A stretch of DNA of 61,196 nucleotides. Source: Planctomycetales bacterium (lineage in GTDB: Bacteria; Planctomycetota; Planctomycetia; Planctomycetales; Planctomycetaceae). The position numbers and the translations under genes were made by a program. Numbering within the stretch: the stretch's first letter is position 1; the number at the start of each line of letters is the position of its first letter. The stretch covers positions 1-61,196 of the forward strand of contig JAPLOA010000037.1 in assembly GCA_026400835.1 (NCBI GenBank), written 5' to 3'. Shown piece by piece: positions 9,060-17,680 of the stretch. The notes below the pieces were generated by a model. That model was not told the origin of the DNA and searched no databases. It saw only the letters and a list, made by a program, of their open reading frames with translations.

Positions 9060-9220
9060 AGGAGTTTTATTCATTCTCCTGCCTTTATTCTTCTGCGTCT
9101 GCGATTCGATCGCCGTAGAGGTTCTGCTTCGAAAGCCGCTTCCGCTTCCATCTTTATCAGGCAGGAGGAGGGGTGATATGCAGGAGAATGAAGGCAGAAG
9201 AATGAATCGCAGCTATTCTT
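9060..9220. repeat. Shuffled inverted copies of a CAGGAGAATGAAGGCAGAAG-like repeat
   Basis: Bases 9181-9214 read CAGGAGAATGAAGGCAGAAG followed by AATGAATCGCAG. The reverse complement of 9066-9105 contains the same words, GCAGAAGAATAAAGGCAGG then AGAATGAAT, in a slightly different order. This is a degenerate intergenic repeat pair. No gene is visible in 8972-9832 apart from repeats. Confidence 0.45.
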
Positions 9221-9233
9221 ATCTTGCCTCATA

Positions 9234-9359
9234 AGGCGAGCGGCAGAATGAAAAGTACCGGCTGAGCCTGAGGCGCTAGCCGATTCGACAGCAGGAAATC
9301 GGCTAGCGCCTCAGGCTCAAGTAAGGTGGATGTGGTCAATTTGTTTCTGCCGCTCGCCT
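9234..9359. repeat. Nested perfect inverted repeats, 23 bp inside 15 bp
   Basis: The inner arms at 9263-9285 and 9297-9319 are a perfect 23-bp inverted repeat (starting TGAGCCTGAGGCGCTAGC) around an 11-base loop. The outer arms at 9234-9248 and 9345-9359 are a perfect 15-bp inverted repeat (AGGCGAGCGGCAGAA / TTCTGCCGCTCGCCT). No T-tract follows, and the element sits in a long intergenic region, so it looks like a palindromic mobile or structural element and not a terminator. Confidence 0.8.
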
Positions 9360-9832
9360 AAGAGCAGAAACAGACTACGGCATTATCCCAGAAGCCAGAA
9401 TGATGCGGAGATAACGGGCGCTGATTAATTTTACGTTCGGAAAGTGAATGGGAATTCACTGAAAAATCGCAAAACTTTCACAAAACGGTCACAGATTCAT
9501 CAAACATTAACAATTGGTTTCGAAACTACGCCAGTGAGTTCAGGCACGTGGTTTTGTTGGTTCAAAGCGGTCTTTACGTCTGTACCTTCAGATACGTCAC
9601 TTGCACTACGGTTGACGAGTTTTTGGCCATCCGCGGGAGATCTTTTCGTGGTCTGCGGGATTTGGTTGAGCTAGAGTTGGTCGAGGTCTTTCTGGCTTTT
9701 GTCGGTTGCTTTGAGAACGCTCGGATCTGATCTGAAGGGACAGCACTGAGTTTTCTCTGGATCTGTGTCTTTGATCCTCCTTATGTGTTGGCAAAGCAGC
9801 CGTTACCTTTTTTTGGAATGGAGAGTTTTTTG

Positions 9833-10975
9833 ATGAAGAAGTTCAGGTTCCAGTCGGCTCCGGTGAGCCCACGTCGTGGCTTTACTTTGATCGAACTGTT
9901 GGTCGTGATTGCGATCATTGCAATTCTGATCGCACTGCTGCTGCCAGCAGTTCAGCAGGCTCGTGAGTCTGCTCGCAGAACTCAGTGCAAGAACAACCTG
10001 AAGCAGATCGGGTTGGCTGTTCATAACTTTGAGAGCACTTACAGCAAGCTGCCTCATCCAGGCCAGTGCGACAGCACCGGCGGAGCGGCAACTGTCTACA
10101 TGACTCAGTCAACCCCAACTTTGCTGTTGCCTTACATTGAGCAGGCCAACGTTTATGCTCAGATGGACCATCAGTTGACCTACGCTCAGATGGGAACCAA
10201 GCCCACGCCGTACACATTGACGGCCACCCATCCGGATTCAATTGGTGCTGTGTATCATGACCCTGACTATCCGAATACTGTTGCTGCCGCAAAGACTCAG
10301 ATTGATGCATTCATCTGCCCCAGCACTCCAATTCCTTCCGGAACTCGATCTCCAGACCGTTACGGTGTGTGGGACTACATGTTCATCGCTGTTTCAGACG
10401 TTGAAGAAACTGGCGGTACAGGATCCGATTCTCCTGTCGGTACCCGTCCAATTTCTGGTACACGTCGCACAGCGATGACCCGCCAGGGTGCATTGTCATG
10501 CGAGAAGAAATGGGGCTTCGGAAGCATCACTGACGGAACATCGAACACGATTCTGTGTATCGAAGATGCTGGCCGTGCTCATCCGAATGCAGGAATTTTT
10601 GCCTCTTTGTCGTCACGTGCCGCAGTGATCACGAACGACACCGTTGAGTGGTCAGGTGGTACTTCTGGCGGACGACGTATGTACGCATGGGCTGACCCGG
10701 ATGCAAGCACCAACGGTCTTTCTGGCCCAAGCAACTCGACAGCGTCTAGATTACTTGCCATCAATCAGAATCGCACGCCTCAGGGCGGGCCGTCCACATG
10801 TACATGGCGAACCAACAACTGCGGTCCAAACGATGAGCCATTTAGCTGGCACATCGGTGGTTGCCAGGCAGTTCTCGCTGACGGTTCAGTGCGTTTCCTG
10901 AGCGAAAACATCGATTGGCGAATCCTGAAGTGGCTGGCCGCTTCACAGGATGGAAACGTGATCGGCGAATTCTAG
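9833..10975 (+). CDS. DUF1559 type II pseudopilin-like protein
   Basis: The ATG at 9833 is preceded by GGAGAG at 7-8 bases; ATG 9818 and TTG 9785 are in-frame alternatives. The 380-residue product has a prepilin N-methylation signal, [20 protein letters not shown], with cleavage expected between Gly and Phe, followed by [19 protein letters not shown]. This precedes the DUF1559 body, with the landmark [24 protein letters not shown] and a terminal H-x9-DG box in [20 protein letters not shown]. Such proteins are expanded in planctomycetes and are thought to form or decorate pseudopilus-like or envelope structures; the exact role is unknown. A terminator hairpin follows the stop by 45 bases, then a small lipoprotein gene. 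This DUF1559-lipoprotein order recurs as a decayed copy at 30.1-31.2 kb. Confidence 0.93.
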   Translation: MKKFRFQSAPVSPRRGFTLIELLVVIAIIAILIALLLPAVQQARESARRTQCKNNLKQIGLAVHNFESTYSKLPHPGQCDSTGGAATVYMTQSTPTLLLPYIEQANVYAQMDHQLTYAQMGTKPTPYTLTATHPDSIGAVYHDPDYPNTVAAAKTQIDAFICPSTPIPSGTRSPDRYGVWDYMFIAVSDVEETGGTGSDSPVGTRPISGTRRTAMTRQGALSCEKKWGFGSITDGTSNTILCIEDAGRAHPNAGIFASLSSRAAVITNDTVEWSGGTSGGRRMYAWADPDASTNGLSGPSNSTASRLLAINQNRTPQGGPSTCTWRTNNCGPNDEPFSWHIGGCQAVLADGSVRFLSENIDWRILKWLAASQDGNVIGEF

Positions 10976-11020
10976 ATTGACCGGGTTCGTCCGAATGATC
11001 TGAAAATTGCTTAAAAAATG

Positions 11021-11052
11021 CGGGCCTGACAAACACAGTTTTGTCAGGCCCG
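11021..11052 (+). terminator. Hairpin after the DUF1559 gene
   Basis: Perfect 13-bp arms, CGGGCCTGACAAA (11021-11033) and TTTGTCAGGCCCG (11040-11052), enclose a 6-base loop. An A-run precedes it, giving a T-run only when read on the minus strand. It probably separates the DUF1559 transcript from the lipoprotein gene, although it lacks a plus-strand T-tract and may act mainly as a 3'-end stabilising hairpin. Confidence 0.7.
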
Positions 11053-11083
11053 TATGTCTGGATAGTCAGAAAGGTATGTTTGA

Positions 11084-11446
11084 ATGTTGCGTTCGTTTTG
11101 TTGTTTGATGGTCATGGGAGCGATCGTCGGATGTGGCGTCAGTGTCACTCCGACCGCTGCACGCGTTGCTGTGACTGGCACTGTTACACTCGCTGGACAG
11201 CCATTGACCGACGTCGACCTGAATCTTCAGCCTACTGGAGATGGGCTTCCTGCCGTACTTAAAGTGAAAGACGGTAAGTTTGAAGCGGAACTGGTTCCCG
11301 GGAAGTACACCTACTTTCTCTCACAAACATCGGGGCCGGCTGGTGCGAAAGCGATTGCTAAAGTTCCGGCCAATTGCCAAATAGGTGCAGCAGACCGAGA
11401 GGTTGAATTTGCAGGACCGGGGCCGGTTGAATTCGCGTTGAAGTAG
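11084..11446 (+). CDS. Small carboxypeptidase-regulatory-like lipoprotein
   Basis: The 120-residue protein begins MLRSFCCLMVMGAIVGCG, a short lipoprotein signal with lipobox AIVGC (acylated Cys17). After it comes a single beta-sandwich module typical of transthyretin/carboxypeptidase-regulatory-like domains: VAVTGTVTLAGQPLTDVDLN, KVKDGKFEAELVPGKYTYFL and the terminal strand VEFAGPGPVEFAL. Planctomycetes often place this kind of lipoprotein directly after a DUF1559 gene, as here with 108 bases between them. It is probably anchored in a membrane facing the periplasm or cell exterior. Its partner and function are unknown. A terminator-like hairpin lies 28 bases after the stop. Confidence 0.82.
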   Translation: MLRSFCCLMVMGAIVGCGVSVTPTAARVAVTGTVTLAGQPLTDVDLNLQPTGDGLPAVLKVKDGKFEAELVPGKYTYFLSQTSGPAGAKAIAKVPANCQIGAADREVEFAGPGPVEFALK

Positions 11447-11474
11447 ACCCTGGTTGATTGATGGTATTAAATCC

Positions 11475-11530
11475 AAACGGCAATGCTCAGGTACTTTTTC
11501 GAGAGTACGGAGGATTGCCGTTTCGCTTTT
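11475..11530 (+). terminator. Terminator after the lipoprotein gene
   Basis: AAACGGCAAT (11475-11484) pairs with ATTGCCGTTT (11514-11523). An inner GTAC/GTAC pairing lies in the loop, and a CGC then TTTTT run follows. Confidence 0.75.
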
Positions 11531-11655
11531 TACGGCGCTGAGGAACCCCATGTTGAATCCGGCCTACCAAGACTGGCGGCAATGATATGGACTTAGGCAC
11601 CAGCGAAAAAATAACCTACCCACCAACTCATGGCGAGCGGTTGGCGTGAGCCGAC

Positions 11656-11710
11656 CGGTATGCCGTTCTGCCGGCCGGTATGCCGTTCTGCCGGCCGGTT
11701 CACACCGGGC
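11656..11710. repeat. Short tandem GC-rich repeat
   Basis: Two adjacent copies of about 20 bases reading CCGGTATGCCGTTCTGCCGG are followed by a partial third. They lie in an intergenic stretch (11531-11812) with no visible gene. Confidence 0.7.
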
Positions 11711-11812
11711 CGCTCGCCAAGCTGGTATCTTATTTCTTTGCCGCTGCCTTAGCCAGCGGCCTGACGTTGGCGTCACATCTGACACAATTGTTGATTTTTA
11801 CTGCGGCGAGAA

Positions 11813-11885
11813 ATCACAACCCGAAACGTCAGTGAGGGATTTCTCTGCAAGGCACCGATCCCTCGCTTACGCGTCGGGTTGTGAT
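11813..11885. repeat. Dispersed inverted repeat family, copy A
   Basis: ATCACAACCCGAAACGTCAG followed by TGAGGGAT faces GATCCCTCGCTTACGCGTCG followed by GGTTGTGAT across about 15 bases. A further 11-bp inverted repeat, GCAGTTTTGCA / TGCAAAACTGC, follows at 11894-11949. Confidence 0.8.
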
Positions 11886-11974
11886 GGACTCGTGCAGTTT
11901 TGCATGTTTCAATCCTTTCGCGTCGCCAAAGACGCAACTGCAAAACTGCCGTTGCGTGGTAGAATGACTTTCAA

Positions 11975-12293
11975 TCAAGCCACCATCGACCTCAGATAGA
12001 AGTTTTGATAAGCATCCGGGACCCGCTGCAGATCGGCGTCGGGAAAAATGAACGAACCATCCAGCAGTTTTGTGTCGTGGTTGACGAGATCTGGATAGCG
12101 GACTCCCGGGACGACTCGCACAGCGACGATTTCCTGCACAGCGTCTTCGAATTTGACGAAGCCAAGGATCTGTCCTGTCTCGATTTGAATCGCTCAGGCT
12201 CCGCAGGTGCGATCCTGTTTTCGCTCGGTGATCGGGATGCCATTGAAGATGGCCGATTCACGAACCTGCGACAATCCTACAAAAGCAACCAGG
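11975..12293 (-). pseudogene. Remnant of a TIGR03032-family protein
   Basis: Read on the minus strand, one frame gives GLVAFVGLSQVRESAIFNG then IPITERKQDRTCGA, an in-frame TGA, and then AIQIETGQILGFVKFEDAVQ followed by EIVAVRVVPGVRYPDL. The intact TIGR03032-type protein at 39048-40490 has the matching FVGLSKIRETSVFGGVPIAE and VGVVDLITGRTVAVFQFL in the same order. Only the C-terminal part remains. The TGA falls where an aromatic residue or Gly would sit, which is consistent with a TGG-to-TGA change. The front of the gene is missing: at about 12300 the sequence passes into a plus-strand adhesin remnant. Confidence 0.75.
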
Positions 12294-12309
12294 CCACAAA
12301 AAAATCGAG

Positions 12310-12912
12310 GCCGCGAGTAAAGAATACTCAAACCACGTCAGGGCTTGTTATCAGTCGCAATTCGGCGGACAGTGTCGAGGTAACTCATTTCAGGATCACC
12401 AACATCACCGGCCGCTTGCTGTTCCGGAATGATGGAACGACGGCGATCGCCAATGGAGACTTTATCAACTTTGCGCAGGCGAATTCAGGGCTGAGGTTTA
12501 CGCCCGCAGTCAACTCCCTTGTGACCGGACACTTTACTGTTCAGGCTTCGGTCAGCTGGAATCGGGGAACGGTCGTGATAGTCTGAGCGGTGGCTCCGGA
12601 CTGGTATATTTTAAACGGCGGAGATGGCGAAGATATTCTGATCGCCGGATCGACGACCAGTGACAACAGTCTCAGCGTTTTCAACACGCTTCGCGCAGAG
12701 TGGATTTCTGCCGGCACATTGCTGTTCGCATTGCCAATCTGCAAGCGGGAGTCGGAAGACCGACGGTTTCCCTGAAGACGACCGTCAACGTGCTGAACGA
12801 CGCCGGTGAGGATGATGTGTTGACAGGGGGAGGAAACTCTGACTGGTTCTTCCGAGCCCTTGACTATGTCATCACCGATCTCGTGACCGGGGAGTTGATC
12901 GACGTGCTTTAG
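12310..12912 (+). pseudogene. C-terminal remnant of a large RTX/cadherin-like adhesin
   Basis: One frame encodes VEVTHFRITNITGRLLFRND then GTTAIANGDFINFAQANSG, a cadherin/Ig-like repeat of the kind that occurs in very long planctomycete surface proteins. After an in-frame TGA at 12584 the same frame resumes with WYILNGGDGEDILIAGSTTS, an RTX-like glycine-aspartate motif. Around 12710-12730 the homology moves to another frame, giving VRIANLQAGVGRPTVSLKTT, LNDAGEDDVLTGGGNSDWFF and a natural-looking end at 12912 (GELIDVL). At least one stop and one frameshift disrupt it, and only the last 200 or so codons of what would be a giant gene remain. It was once probably secreted, calcium-binding and cell-surface. 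Confidence 0.7.
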
Positions 12913-13020
12913 CCGTTGAGCCGCCTCCACCAAATTAGCCGCCTGCCCGTAGCCTGCCGCTGGTCTTCCCGTGGCAGGACGATAAGCTCTATTCTTCGGG
13001 CGGCGTCTTTTCGCCTCCCA

Positions 13021-13220
13021 CCCCAGGCTAAAGCTTTTGAAGTTGCGCGTTTGGGGACTGCGGAAGATCAGGGCGGCGAAAACACAGGGGATTATCATAA
13101 CCCGACGCGTGAGCGAGGGATTTTCCTGAACACCGCGTAAAGAGCAAAAGCACAATCCCTCGCTCACGCAGCGGGTTGGGATGGCAGCAAACGCGCAACT
13201 TCAAAAGCTGAAGCCTGGGG
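13021..13220. repeat. Dispersed inverted repeat family, copy B: a 200-bp double hairpin
   Basis: The outer arms 13021-13053 and 13188-13220 are inverted repeats of 33 bases with two mismatches, each containing AGCTTTTGAAGTTGCGCG. Inside them, CATAACCCGACGCGTGAGCG then AGGGATT (13097 onward) faces AATCCCTCGCTCACGCAGCG then GGTTGGGATG (ending about 13183). The remaining sequence from 12913 to 13555 shows no gene. Confidence 0.85.
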
Positions 13221-13555
13221 CTAAATGCTGCCGCAGCTACGCTGCGAAACACAACCCGAAACGGAGCGCCTCGGCGCGATTCGTCTCAAATCATAGCTGC
13301 CAGTTGTGTCCTCCCACGAGACAAGCTCGACGGAAGAACGCTGGACATCAATGAATTGCTTAAGTCCACGCCCTTGGGGACTAGCCCCAATGTGGCAAAT
13401 GAAGCAGTGTTCCAGAGCGGCCTCACCCCAGCCCAAGCCCCGATCTTTTTTTGCGAGAATGCTGCCATGTGACGCCACGCAGAATCCGCAAAACCGGGGG
13501 AGAAGGGGCAACATGGCACTATCCAGTGAGAATACCGCGGGCCCGCAGAACAAGT

Positions 13556-15871
13556 TTACGCCGTCTTTTGTCCCGGGTAGCGAACGCGACCGTGATGAGC
13601 CGCCAGCAGGGATTTGATCAGTGACTCTTCAACCATGCGAATCTCATTCATCCTGAGATTGCATTCGTCAAACTGTCCATCCAGCAGACGCTTCATCGTA
13701 ATTTCATGCACCAGCGACTGAATGCGGCGAGGCGTCGGTTCCTTCAGAGTTCGACTGGCACTTTCCACCGCATCCGCAAGCATCAGCACAGCGGTTTCGC
13801 GTGACTGAGGCTTCGGTCCAGGATAACGGAAGCTGGATTCATCGGCATCCGTTCGATGGTCTCCATCCTTCTTACGAGTTGCCTCGTGGAAGAAGTATTC
13901 CACCAGCGTAGTGCCGTGGTGTTGCTCGATAAACTCACGCAGTGGTTCCGGCAGATTATGTTCTTCGGCCAGCTCCATGCCGTCCCTGACGTGTCCGATG
14001 ATGATTAAAGTGCTCATCGCCGGAGCCAGCGTTTTGTGATGGTTTTCGGACCCTTCCGTCATGTTCTCGATGAAGTACTCCGCCTTCGTCATCTTTCCGA
14101 TGTCGTGAAAATACGCGCCGACGCGAGCCAGAAGTCCGTTGGCTCCGATCGATTCTGCGGCAGCTTCAGCAAGTGAGGCCACCGTCATCGAATGGTTGTA
14201 AGTTCCCGGAGCCCGGCGAGCCAATTCCAGCAGCAAGGGATGAGAGACGCCAGTCAATTCCAGCAGGCTGATATCCGTCACCACGCCAAAGGCCTGCTCA
14301 ATAAACGGCAGACTTCCAGCCACCAGATAACAGCATACGAGCGACCAGCCGGCAAACTTCAGAGCCGTCACGATCACTCCCATGTTTCGCCAGGCATCAT
14401 CCGCGCCGTGGGCCCGCATGACACCAACACCCCAGACGGCGTAAAAGGCGACGGCCGAAACCATAAAGCCAACCTTAATCATCACCAGTCGCGATTTGAT
14501 GCGTCGCAACGGGATGATTGATGTCACGCAGATCGTCATCAGAGACACGAAGTGACCGAGATCGCTGACGGTCGCCATGGAGATCATCAGCGATAAACAG
14601 AAGGCCGTCAGAATGGCGACGACCTGACTGTAGGCAATGGCCGTGATCATGACAGCTGCGAGCAACGGAACGATCTCCGCACGCCAAGGATCACGGCTCA
14701 TCAATGTGCCAAGGAACACGGTACCGATGCACATTCCCACAAAGATGACCAGACGGCTGGTTTCTTCGAGCATCTTCGGGGACGAGAACTTCAGGAATGT
14801 ACCAAACAAGATCACGAGGAGTACGACCAGCATTGCCGTACCGACGACTCGAGAAAATCGTTGAAATTTTGAAATGCTGGATTCATGAGCGAGATATTCC
14901 AGCCACAACAGCCCGAGCTGTTCGTCTGTTTCCGATAAAATCGTACCTTCAGGCACAATGACGGTGCCTTTGGTGTACTTGTCGAATTTTCGAGGAGCGG
15001 ATTCGCCGGCCAGCTTTAACTCCGCGTCGGTGGCGACAGGATCAAGTTTCAATTGATTGCGAAAATTCTGCTGTAGCCAGAATTCAATGACCTGTTGAAT
15101 CGCGGACAGATTCTGAAGGCTGGGCCAGGATTTCCCAAGACGACCGGTTTCCTGCAACTGGTCCAACAGCAGGACATCGGCAAGCACGCCGTTGTGCAGC
15201 ACAAGCCCGGCAGAATCCACGACCTTGATCGATCTTTTGCGGTTGGCAGCAGTCGTGACGTCTGCGTTGCCACCCAGAAGGCTGCGGGCCGAAGTGTTGT
15301 CGATCAATCCCAGGCTACGAGCATCCTTCGTCAGCAGTTCAAATTCACTCATCAACAGGTCAATGCGTTTGCCCTTCGACTCGTCGGCATCTCGCAACTG
15401 GTTCTTCAGCACGTTGAAAGATGTCTCCTGGGCTGTGGCATCCAGAGTCGTCAGACCGAATGCTGCCAGCGTCGGCAACTGGACCTGCTTCATCGATTCG
15501 GCGTTCGCAATTTCGCTGAGCTGATCGCGAAGTAATGACTGCAGGCGATCGACGATGGCAGATTCCTGAATAAGCACAAGCGGCGAGTCCTTGATGGCCT
15601 CATCAAGGTTAAGTTGCGTCTCGCGGACGTTCTCGACTTCGAAATCAACACGAGCCTGCACACCCACATCGGCAATCTGACCGGCTCGATATGTAAACCG
15701 AGATCGCCAGGCTTGAACGGATAACAACAGCCCCACGGTGGCAAACGTTGCGATCAGGACGTGCGTCAGGACTTTGTAGTCGCGAAACGCCGAAAGCGCA
15801 CGATCCCAAACGGACGGAGTCGGACGGAAAACACGCGTAGGACGTGATCGCCGGGTTCCAAAGAACGACAT
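13556..15871 (-). CDS. 7TM-HD family phosphohydrolase (PgpH/YqfF-like)
   Basis: The 771-residue protein has the family's full layout: a first membrane helix (VLIATFATVGLLLSVQAW, about residues 38-55), a long extracytoplasmic 7TMR-HDED region, seven closely spaced membrane helices (about residues 345-540) and a cytoplasmic HD domain. The HD domain shows ARRAPGTYNHSMTVASLAE, the HDIGK metal motif in ARVGAYFHDIGKMTKAEYF, and a later HHGTTLVEYF. Characterised relatives such as PgpH hydrolyse cyclic di-AMP; whether this one does is inference. It lies 199 bases downstream of phoH on the same strand, the order seen in many bacteria, where ybeY usually follows. No ybeY is visible after its stop. Confidence 0.9.
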   Translation of the reverse strand: MSFFGTRRSRPTRVFRPTPSVWDRALSAFRDYKVLTHVLIATFATVGLLLSVQAWRSRFTYRAGQIADVGVQARVDFEVENVRETQLNLDEAIKDSPLVLIQESAIVDRLQSLLRDQLSEIANAESMKQVQLPTLAAFGLTTLDATAQETSFNVLKNQLRDADESKGKRIDLLMSEFELLTKDARSLGLIDNTSARSLLGGNADVTTAANRKRSIKVVDSAGLVLHNGVLADVLLLDQLQETGRLGKSWPSLQNLSAIQQVIEFWLQQNFRNQLKLDPVATDAELKLAGESAPRKFDKYTKGTVIVPEGTILSETDEQLGLLWLEYLAHESSISKFQRFSRVVGTAMLVVLLVILFGTFLKFSSPKMLEETSRLVIFVGMCIGTVFLGTLMSRDPWRAEIVPLLAAVMITAIAYSQVVAILTAFCLSLMISMATVSDLGHFVSLMTICVTSIIPLRRIKSRLVMIKVGFMVSAVAFYAVWGVGVMRAHGADDAWRNMGVIVTALKFAGWSLVCCYLVAGSLPFIEQAFGVVTDISLLELTGVSHPLLLELARRAPGTYNHSMTVASLAEAAAESIGANGLLARVGAYFHDIGKMTKAEYFIENMTEGSENHHKTLAPAMSTLIIIGHVRDGMELAEEHNLPEPLREFIEQHHGTTLVEYFFHEATRKKDGDHRTDADESSFRYPGPKPQSRETAVLMLADAVESASRTLKEPTPRRIQSLVHEITMKRLLDGQFDECNLRMNEIRMVEESLIKSLLAAHHGRVRYPGQKTA

Positions 15872-16070
15872 GGCGATTATCCCGCGTTGAAATCGAAAGA
15901 CTGAACCGGCAACAACCGCATTGCCAGTTTATGAATCGAACAATCCAGATGAACAACACGAGAGTTCCGCAGTGGTTGCACTGAGGAACGTTCTTGCAGG
16001 GATGTGAACATGAAAGCAACGGCCGACGGATGTGCGTCCGTCGCGCTGGCTGGTGCCGGAAAACTCACAC

Positions 16071-17096
16071 TCAGGACCTTGATGAGTTCTGAATGGTGTC
16101 TGCTTCGTACGCCGAAACAATCTCCCGAACCAGCCGATGTCGGACAATATCCTGTCCAGTTAACTTCACAATGGCAACCCCAGGGATATGAGAAAGACGA
16201 CGAATGCCGTCCTGAAGGCCGCTCGCAACGCCTTTCTCGAGGTCAATCTGGGTTGCATCGCCCGTGACGACAATGCGGGAATTGAGGCCCATTCGGGTCA
16301 AAAACATCTTCATTTGCGTGGTTGTGGTATTCTGGGCCTCGTCCAGAATCATGAACGTATCATTCAGCGTTCGACCTCGCATAAAGGCCAGAGGCACGAT
16401 TTCGATCACGTCATTCGCCATGTATCGGCGGACTTGTTCATGGTCCAGCATGTCATTAATCGCGTCCAGCAACGGCCGCAAAAATGGATTCACCTTGGCA
16501 AACATGTCCCCTGGGAGAAACCCCAGCTTTTCCCCGGCTTCCACGGCTGGTCGCACCAGAACGATCTTTCGAACCTGCTCCGCCCGCAGGGCTTCCAGAG
16601 CCATTGCCACGGCCAGATAGGACTTGCCGGAGCCGGCAGGGCCATCACACAAGACGAGTTCGTGCTTGCGAATCGCCTCCATGTAAACTTTTTGCCCGTC
16701 CGTCTTGGCGCGAATCTGCCCGACTCGATCTTTACCGACTCCAGTTCGCATCTCCTGAACGGCTCGGTTCGGCGCAAACGTGTCGGCGGCCGAGTGGCTG
16801 CCGTGATGTCCTTCAGTATGTAACATTCTTTGAGATCCCGATGGCTCCGGCGCGAGAGAAATCTCGACGTCTGTTGGAGTCAGTTCCTGACTATTGAGAA
16901 GGATGTTCCGCCACCGATTCAGCAAATCCGTGCAATGGCGAACCTGCTCTTCATCCCCGGAAACGCGAACTTCGTTGCCTCGCAACACAACCTGAGCACC
17001 AGTGATTGAGCACAGTCGACGAAGGTTCTCGTCGCGAAACCCAAACAGAGCGCGGGCTTCGTCATGATGTGTCAACACTACTGTAGAGTCAGCCAT
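16071..17096 (-). CDS. phoH: PhoH family ATPase
   Basis: The 341-residue protein is a typical PhoH (YbeZ-like) P-loop ATPase. An N-terminal KH-like region (LCSITGAQVVLRGNEVRVSG) is followed by a linker and then the ATPase core with Walker A CDGPAGSGKSYLAVAMALEA, the PAVEAGEKLGFLPGDM family signature, Walker B FMILDEAQNTT, and the IVVTGDATQIDL sensor. The length is usual for the family. It probably works in RNA metabolism or ribosome maturation in the cytoplasm, together with YbeY in other bacteria. It is transcribed toward the HD-hydrolase gene and probably shares its message. The ATG start at 17096 leaves 580 bases upstream without a gene. Confidence 0.94.
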   Translation of the reverse strand: MADSTVVLTHHDEARALFGFRDENLRRLCSITGAQVVLRGNEVRVSGDEEQVRHCTDLLNRWRNILLNSQELTPTDVEISLAPEPSGSQRMLHTEGHHGSHSAADTFAPNRAVQEMRTGVGKDRVGQIRAKTDGQKVYMEAIRKHELVLCDGPAGSGKSYLAVAMALEALRAEQVRKIVLVRPAVEAGEKLGFLPGDMFAKVNPFLRPLLDAINDMLDHEQVRRYMANDVIEIVPLAFMRGRTLNDTFMILDEAQNTTTTQMKMFLTRMGLNSRIVVTGDATQIDLEKGVASGLQDGIRRLSHIPGVAIVKLTGQDIVRHRLVREIVSAYEADTIQNSSRS

Positions 17097-17243
17097 AGAT
17101 GGCTCGAAAGCGGCAACCAGAAAACAAAAGAGCCGTGATCACAAATGGAATCGTGATGGTTCAACAACGTTTACTCAACGACGTTTACAAACGCGTCATC
17201 GAACAGGTGTTGATTCAACCGTGCGAAATCAATTCTTATTCAT

Positions 17244-17292
17244 CGGCAAGCCGCAGGCGTCGTTGAGTACAACAGTCGCCTGCGGCTTGCCG
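17244..17292. repeat. Perfect 16-bp inverted repeat upstream of phoH
   Basis: CGGCAAGCCGCAGGCG (17244-17259) and CGCCTGCGGCTTGCCG (17277-17292) are exact reverse complements around 17 bases. It could be a terminator-like or mobile palindrome. The rest of 17097-17680 shows only a possible AGTCCCGAAA tail motif at 17302 and no convincing gene. Confidence 0.75.
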
Positions 17293-17680
17293 TTAAGGGA
17301 CAGTCCCGAAATAACTTCCGGCTTGAAAGGCTTCAGACTCATGCGGTGAGCCTGCGTTCGCTTAGGCTCACTTGTCAAACCCTACAAATCGCAACGTTAC
17401 CTATTGGAACGTTTTTCTGTAGGGTGTGACCAGTTCGCCCCAGCGAACGCGGGCACACCATTTTCGAATGTTGTTTCGGACCAGTTCCGAAGAAAAATCT
17501 ATGTCTCCATTTGTAGGAGACTTCGCGCTCCTGTTCAAGCAGGATGGTTTTTCTTTCGTGATCAACGTGCAGCGAGAAACGCTTTTTGCCGCGACACAGC
17601 CGCCGGGAAAAATGTTCGGAGCGTTCAATGAATGACCAGGAAAACAGATGAGAATTCGCTAAAGCTGAGAGCCCGGAAAA

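Noticed and set aside
12005-12586. A 193-codon plus-strand frame
   Set aside because: Its first part is the reverse strand of a TIGR03032 remnant and its second part is an adhesin remnant, so it is a chimera of two decayed genes and not one protein.
17404-17635. Short frames on both strands between phoH and the FHA gene
   Set aside because: A minus-strand frame has some protein-like words (RNNIRKWCARVRWGELV) but no recognised family, and frames on both strands are equally open, so no gene is called.
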